A DNA stretch of 64,000 bases, taken from the NCBI GenBank assembly GCA_023101885.1, contig JALPQD010000246.1, forward strand, positions 2,828,972 to 2,892,971. The letters are read 5' to 3'. Position 1 is the first letter of the stretch. Each line of letters opens with the position of its first letter. A program made the position numbers and the translations under genes. The DNA is from Typhlomys cinereus. Its lineage: Eukaryota; Chordata; Mammalia; Rodentia; Platacanthomyidae. The notes under the pieces were generated by a model. It was not told the DNA's origin and ran no database searches. It saw only the letters and a program-made list of their open reading frames with translations. This document shows positions 58,480 to 64,000 of the stretch, one piece after another.

Positions 58480-61140
58480 TTGAATTATTCTTCTTAGAAT
58501 GTGGTCACTGTGATATGACAGTTGGACTATTAGACCATTCCAAAATGCAGAGCATAGTTGGAAAAAAGCACAGTACAAATGTGTTTGTCTATCTGAAAGT
58601 GCAAATGGATGATCTTCCTGTGGTATGATAGCACATTTTCACAGAAACAAAAAATCCTGTTCTAAATAGAGTCTCAGTTATCGATCAACTTGTGGAGGTG
58701 TTAGGACCCAAGGCTTACTTGTGTATCAATTGTTGAAACTCAAAATATTCTTCTCTGAAGAAAAAGCATCTTCCAAGGTTTTAAATTCTTATCACAAAAG
58801 TTTCGTCAGTCCATTGTAGCTGAACATTTAGACTCTACTACTAAAGGATGTGAATTGTGCAGTGTATCGATTAGAGCTGTCTATGCCATTTCCATAAAAG
58901 CAATGCTTCTCTGAATTATGAGTGGCTTTTCATTGTCCCTGCCACAATGTTTTAGAAAAAAAAGATTAAGTAATAAGATAAGGAATCTCTTGGTAGAGAA
59001 TAATAACTTGGAGTCTGGGCTGACATAGTGCCTGCAAATAGGACTTGGTCTCTGGAGGACACAGGATTGGAAATAGAGGAGACATTTATTGTGAATTATT
59101 GGTAAGATTTTGCTTTTTTCCTTTAGGGATTTGTTTCTGATTTACGATAATAAATAAGAAATTGTATTTCAAAATATGAAAATGATATTAATTAGGTAAA
59201 TATTACATGCCAGAAATCAAATACTTGATAGAGACTGTCCAGTTAATGCCCCCAAAACAACTCTTAGGCATAAGTACTTCTACTCTAAAATAAGGAATTT
59301 AGTTTATGTAGCTTCCTTAGTTTGTTATAATCTCAAACTAAATGGCCATATTTAGATGGTTCAAGAGAATTCTGTCTCAGCCACTGAGTGCTTCGACTGC
59401 AGGTATCTGGATGTAAATGGACTTTGTCTGATGATGAAACTGAAAATTCTAAGCCCACCACACTACACACTGCTCCTTAAGAAAATGCCTCAATAAGAGA
59501 AAAAGTTTATTTACACATCATCTTTGTTATTAGACTTGTGTTTGTAAGTACACACCATAATGAGAAAGCTAAATCATTGAGGGATCTCTGTAATTCTGCA
59601 TGAAATGCTATGTTACTTGAAGAATCCAGATAAGGTTTCAAAGGTCAAAAATTGTCAGGAAAAAAAAAGCGCAAAGTCACCTCAGTTTAATTGGCAAGCA
59701 AAGTGGCCAAAGTTTTTGCTCTAAATTGACATGTGTAGAGTAACTGTTTCCTGACTTGCGTTCACCCACCTCTATGTGAACCTTTGCCCATAAAACAATC
59801 CTGTGTGTGCTGTTTGATTCTTTCCTATGAGCCTGGGCTAAATACTGATAAGGACGCTGGAGATAAGAGAGGAAAAGGAAGGAGTCAATGACCCATCCCA
59901 GGGTGGTTATTAGCTTTTCGAGCTTTCGTTCTGCCAGCAGAGGTCCAGGTCAGCTTTGCCCCCCATATGGTGGTCAAACAGGCTTTGCCCAACTGCTGCT
60001 CAGGGGCAATGGTCCATTCAGTTGCAGATGCTGAAGAGAGAGAAAGAAGAAAGCCAGTAGCGAGCCAGGAAGAAAACATCCACGCCCTGGGCTGCAGCGG
60101 CGTGACCCGGGAAGGCAGCCACGCAAACCTCAGCCCCAAAGAGAACTGCATCCTCAGCACCTGTGATCTGCTCCTGAACATTCGTGCTGCGCTCTAGGAA
60201 GATGAGACAGATGCGCCTTCTTTCTCCAGCGCTGTAAACCTGTCATCCGCAGCGCATTGTTTACAGATGGCTACCAGGCCTTACAGTCAGTCTCCCTTAG
60301 CTATACAGCAGGGTACAGATATTTACATGACAGCTGTGTCAATTGCAAGCAGCCTGGAGAGCTTGTTGGAGTGGTCGAAGCACCACTCACCATCCCCCAC
60401 CCCTCCTCCTGCCACACCCCAAAGATACAAATCTCCTTTTTTTTTTTTTTTCCCTCTCCAAATGGGCTCCGGGCTAATAGCAGATGTTCAGAATGGACTA
60501 GCAGGCGTTTTCCTAACAAGACTCATAATTCTACTAGAAATAATGGATTTCAAAGGAAATAGCTCGAGTCCAAGAAGAGTGTTTATAATTCATAGCCAGA
60601 CATCCAAACGAAATCAAAATCTGGGAAACATGCAAAGTGCTAATTTTCCACATCAGTGGAATTTATCAAGTTCCTACAGATTAATTTGAGCAGTGGTTTG
60701 GTTGTCCAATTGATAGAATTTTGTTTGTCTTACATAGATCTAAATATTATTGCAACTTCCTGGTTTTTAAAGAAGAGCTAAAAAAAATTCTTAAAATTGA
60801 ATTGAAACCCTCTGAATCACTACTGGCTGATATTAAATGTTTTTATTTTTATTCTTTCCCATTTGAGACAAAACTATTCATTTCATCAATGAGGAAAATA
60901 GTAGTTTATTTGAAGGGGAACAATTACTATGCATAGCTCAAGGAAACAGCGCTTAACTTGCTACTATTGCTTTGCTTTATTATTAGCTTTCCCAATGAAT
61001 GCACTTATTGAATCCTAATGACTATTTGCAGTGGGTCTGGTTGAAAAATAAACCACTTTTGAAATGCACTCAAACATCTCAATGCCCATGACACGCTGCT
61101 ATGTGTTTCTTAAAGCAGTATTGGGAGTGATCCTCATAGA
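58480..61140. other. Unique non-coding block with a GC-richer core
   Basis: No repeat or gene is recognised. 59880-60420 is distinctly less AT-rich than the surroundings and has overlapping open frames of 70-140 codons on both strands with no known domain. A T run of about 16 lies at 60437-60452. A candidate conserved regulatory element, or an exon that I cannot recognise. Confidence 0.4.
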
Positions 61141-61149
61141 AGGCATATC

Positions 61150-61500
61150 AATTACTTGGTCTCACAGCAGTGAGACTTACACCACTCAAAGTCAAGCAAG
61201 TTAAGGGAGAAAAAGATGATTTATTCAACTTGGGGTTCCAGAGGAAAGATAACAGTTCTTCATGGCAGGGAAGGTGTGGCTGGCAGGAGCTGGAGGAAAG
61301 AGGCTGAGGGCTGCAAACTGCCAACTGCAAGAGCAGACCTCTCCTAGATGTAGGGTGCAGCTAATCAACCTCAAGACCCACCCTTTGTGACTGCCTTTCT
61401 TCTGCAAGATGCCATAGGTTAAAGGTGCTATGACCTTCCCAAACAATTAAAGATTCAAACACATGTGCTGTGGAGAATAACTCATATTTCGAACCAAAAG
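61150..61500 (-). mobile_element. MaLR-type LTR, minus strand
   Basis: 'ggttccagaggaaagataacagttcttcatggcagggaaggtgtggctggcaggagctgg' and 'gctatgaccttcccaaacaattaaagattcaaacacatgtgctgtgg' parallel the 44.6 kb copy and the standard rodent LTR in reverse complement. Confidence 0.6.
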
Positions 61501-61811
61501 AGGAGGTGTTTAGATCCACAAGGAAGTCTTCCCTGGGACTAGATCATTGCCTTTATTTCAAGATGGGGTTTGCAATCATGAGAGTGAGTTTCCTATAAAA
61601 GGGCCACCAGTGTTCTCTTTGGCTGATGCCTTTCTACTTTCTGCTAAGCAAGATGGCTCTCGCCAGAGCCAGGCTTTGGTTTTTGATTTCCCACTTTCTT
61701 GGTAGCATTCTTCCACGGCTATAAAGTGAACCTAAAACATTTCAGGGCATCTCAACTTAAGATTGAAAAGCAGCTTCTACATGTATCAGAGTAAGTTATG
61801 TCCTTTACTGG
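61501..61811. other. Non-coding stretch
   Basis: Nothing recognised. Confidence 0.35.
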
Positions 61812-62175
61812 TACACCCTGCTGTCTAGGTCTTAACCCCAGAACCTGTGAATACTATGTTACCTGGCAAGGAAAGCTGCAGATGTGACTAAATTAAGGAT
61901 TTTGAGATGATCCTGAGCTGCATGGATGGACCCAGCACTATTCCAAAGCTCCTTCTTACAGGGAGCCTGATGCAGACAAGAACTGAGGACTGAGGAATAG
62001 TGAAGATGGAGAAATGGTTTGAAGATGGACCACTTTAATAATGGGTGAGCGGGTGGACTTGGAAGAGACAGAGATGTAGACTCCCCGCCCCTGCACTTTC
62101 TGAGGGCACGAATCCTCTTTGTTTCAACCCAATGAAATCATATTGGCTTCAAAGCTATAAGATAATAAATTCAGG

Positions 62176-62397
62176 GAGATGGGGAAACAGCTCAGGGTTT
62201 AAAGCTTTTGCCCCCCAAGCAAAATAACCTGAGTTTAGATCCCTAGATCCCAAGTAAAAATATATAGTAGGCATGGCAGCTGCCTGCACTTCTGGCCCTG
62301 GAAAGTAAAGTTTGGGACACCCCAGAGCAAAGCAACAAAGAGGCAGAGCAAACTGGGGTGATTCCCAAAATCTCTCTTGGGCTTTCACAGGTGCACG

Positions 62398-62458
<61 letters not shown>

Positions 62459-62487
62459 ACACACACACACACACACATACACACACA

Positions 62488-62525
<38 letters not shown>

Positions 62526-62527
62526 AA
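62176..62527 (+). mobile_element. B2-like SINE nested in MLT1, very long (CA)n tail
   Basis: Head 'gggagatggggaaacagctcagg', body with 'ggccctggaaagtaaagtttgggacaccccagagc' and 'ctctcttgggctttcacagg'. The tail is the (CA)n at 62395-62524. A short 'taaatt' flank on both sides may be the target duplication. Confidence 0.8.
62395..62524. repeat. (CA)n microsatellite with periodic AT interruptions
   Basis: 130 bp of CA units interrupted by single T substitutions ('acatacac'). Long His/Thr and Val/Cys frames here are artefacts. Confidence 0.97.
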
Positions 62528-62734
62528 AAACAGTAAATTTTCAATGTTTGAAGCAACAGTGTTTATCATAACTTGTTAACACCAGCAATGGGAGGCTAAT
62601 ACTATCACTATTTCCAATACTTAAAAAAATTAAAGTTTTTAGAGAAGAAGAAACAAAGATTGTTTCCTGTGAACTTGAAAGCAACAACTGAGATTTAATG
62701 TAGCAGTTTGTTTTAATATGTAAACTCTCCACTA

Positions 62735-62885
62735 AGCATAATGTTACGCACTTGTAATCTCACCTCCTGAGACTCGGAGGGAAGAGGGATCAGAGGAAGT
62801 TGCAAGCCAGTCTCTTCTACACAGTGAGATCTAGACCATCCTGGGCTGCCTAAGATCCCTTATCTCAAAGCATCAAAGAGAAAAG
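62735..62885 (+). mobile_element. B1 SINE, diverged, plus strand
   Basis: 'cacttgtaatctcacctcctgagactcggaggg', 'gttgcaagccagtctcttctacacagtgagatctagaccatcctgggctgcc' follows B1 order (A-box region, 'gaggccagcctggtctac', 'gtgagttc'). Confidence 0.75.
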
Positions 62886-63151
62886 TGAAATATTCCTCCC
62901 AGTCTGAAGCTGTGTTTGATGTTTCAGGATTTTATGAATTTGCATATGTCTAGTTCCAGAAACAGGAAGTCTTTGGAAGGCATGTTATGAAAGGGACCAA
63001 AGAATAATGAATGAGTTGTCCAGCTATTAATGGAACCATAAATAGGTGTTAGATGGTGCATAGTCTATTGTTACATATAATTTACTAAGGTAACAATTTC
63101 AAATCATTGATATTTGTATTTCTTTAGTTTTTTTTTTTAATTTGAATGTAT

Positions 63152-63290
63152 CTGGGCCAGGCAGCTCAGCGAACAAGGTACCTGTGCAAAACCTGATGAC
63201 CTGAATTCAGTCATCAGAAGCCTGTACAGTGGAAGAAAAGAATCAAGTTCTGTAAACTGAGATTCGACCTCCAAACACCACTCTGGGTCA
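63152..63290 (+). mobile_element. B3/B4-type SINE, plus strand
   Basis: 'ctgggccaggcagctcagcgaac', 'cctgatgacctgaattcagtcatcagaagcc', 'ggaagaaaagaatcaagttctgtaaactgagattcgacctcc' matches the tRNA-like head and 3' body of the rodent B3-type repeat. Confidence 0.65.
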
Positions 63291-63300
63291 TGTCAAGCAC

Positions 63301-63600
63301 ATTTCTCTCCTCCCCTCCCCTCCCCTCTCCTCCTCTCTCCTCCTCTTCCCTCCCCTTTCCTTTCCTCCCTCCTCCCCTCCCCCCTCCCCTCCCTCCTCCC
63401 CTCTCCTCCCCTCCCCTTCCTCCTCCCTTTTCCTCTCCCCTCCTCACCCCTCCCCTCCCCTCCTCACCCCTCCCCTCCCCTCCTCACCCCTCCCCTCCCC
63501 TTCCCTCCTTACCCCTCCTCATACCCTCCCCTCTCTTCCCCTCCTCTCCCCTCCCCTCCTCTCCTCTCTTCTCCTCTTTGTCTCTCTCTCTCCTTCCCTT
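63301..63600. repeat. (CCCTCCT)-type polypyrimidine minisatellite
   Basis: About 300 bp almost purely C and T on the + strand. It includes three near-identical units of about 27 bp built from 'ctcacccctcccctcccc' at roughly 63440-63500. It follows the SINE and probably expanded from its tail. The G-rich complement has many runs of three or more G. Confidence 0.9.
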
Positions 63601-63754
63601 TCTTTTGAATAAATAAAATTTAAAATTATTAAGCATTCAATATGTCAGTATGTTAAGATCTACAATTTTAAAAAATACAAATACATAAAGACCTCGTGTT
63701 TAAAAAATACCAGGATACCTTGTAAAAAAAAGAGATAAAATACTATCTAGAAGG

Positions 63755-63830
63755 ACTGAAGGTTAGGGCTTCTGTCTTAAAGCCAGAGACATATGGATTC
63801 AAATCTCAACTCTACCATTAATTGGGAGTA
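63755..63830 (+). repeat. MIR fragment
   Basis: 'aaggttagggcttctgtcttaaagccagagacatatggattcaaatctcaactctaccattaa' matches the MIR tRNA-like head and start of the core. Confidence 0.55.
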
Positions 63831-64000
63831 GGAAGGGGTAATGAGAGAAGAAGATATCAGTTTCATGGCAGGTTTTTTTTTTTTGCATTCTTTAAAAAGA
63901 GAGAATATGTTACGTTTGTGAATGAAGAAGCCAGATGCTTCATTCATGTTGGCCCTTCTCAACCTACTCTGAAAAAAAAATGTCATGAACTACTAGATAA

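Larger units (their letters stand above)
61812..62605 (+). mobile_element. MLT1 LTR, split by a SINE
   Basis: 'taaccccagaacctgtgaatactatgttacctggcaaggaaagctgcagatgtgactaaattaagg' and 'aagctataagataataaattc' are canonical MLT1. The final 'cagcaatgggaggctaatac' of the LTR appears at about 62582-62602, after the SINE. The LTR therefore predates the SINE. Confidence 0.85.

Noticed and set aside
62395..62524. Regularly interrupted CA array as a CRISPR-like array
   Set aside because: It is a microsatellite in a mammalian genome, with no spacer-like unique segments.
62155..62579. Several Val/Cys or His/Thr repeat frames
   Set aside because: Translations of the (CA)n microsatellite and SINE.

Overview
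This 64 kb window is mammalian nuclear DNA, gene-poor and AT-rich, with the repeat content of a rodent. The evidence is L1 elements of several ages, B1 (7SL-derived) SINEs, many copies of a B2-like tRNA-derived SINE with a long (CA)n/(AAAT)n tail, B3/B4-like SINEs, ERVL-MaLR/MLT1-type LTRs, old MIRs and many (CA)n and (CT)n microsatellites. The abundant B2-like SINE differs in body and tail from the mouse/rat B2 that I remember, so a myodont rodent outside Mus/Rattus (for example a jerboa-type lineage) is my best guess. That guess is an inference.

Only one gene-derived coding sequence is supported. It is a full-length processed retrocopy of HNRNPC (isoform C1 type, intronless) at about 21954-23670. 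It has its 5' UTR, an open frame of 268 codons, its 3' UTR, an AATAAA signal, a short poly(A) and flanking target-site duplications. It landed inside an older minus-strand L1. Two single-base deletions in the last 75 bases of the ancestral frame remove the acidic C-terminus. No multi-exon gene, splice-linked exon series, CpG-island promoter or RNA gene was recognised.

Layout: 1-6 kb holds mostly unique sequence with MIRs and a tiny L1 3' stub bounded by a perfect 17-bp duplication. At 6.3-9.8 kb is an old L1M complex split by an LTR and a SINE. At 10-13 kb are L1 3' ends. At 13-21 kb are unique DNA, SINEs, a purine tract and LTRs. At 21-25 kb is the HNRNPC retrocopy nested in L1. At 27.8-28.7 kb is an old L1. 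At 31.7-35.3 kb are an LTR, an L1 3' region, a MER5A-like MITE and an L1. At 36-41 kb are SINEs, tandem L1 3' ends and enhancer-like unique DNA. At 43-48 kb are an old L1 and LTRs. At 51.4-53.0 kb is a young 5'-truncated L1 with an intact ORF2 C-terminus and a perfect 15-bp duplication. At 53-58.5 kb are SINEs, L1 and MaLR sequences. At 58.5-61 kb is mostly unique DNA. At 61-64 kb are an MLT1 LTR split by a SINE, a B1 and a long polypyrimidine tract.

No new biological system is visible. The points most worth checking are whether the HNRNPC retrocopy is expressed, the enhancer-like AT-homeobox-rich unique blocks near 38.2-38.6, 40.4-40.6 and 49.8 kb, an unexplained 35-bp exact direct repeat near 50 kb, and several well-bounded nested insertions. 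Repeat family names come from recognition by eye, not from a database search.
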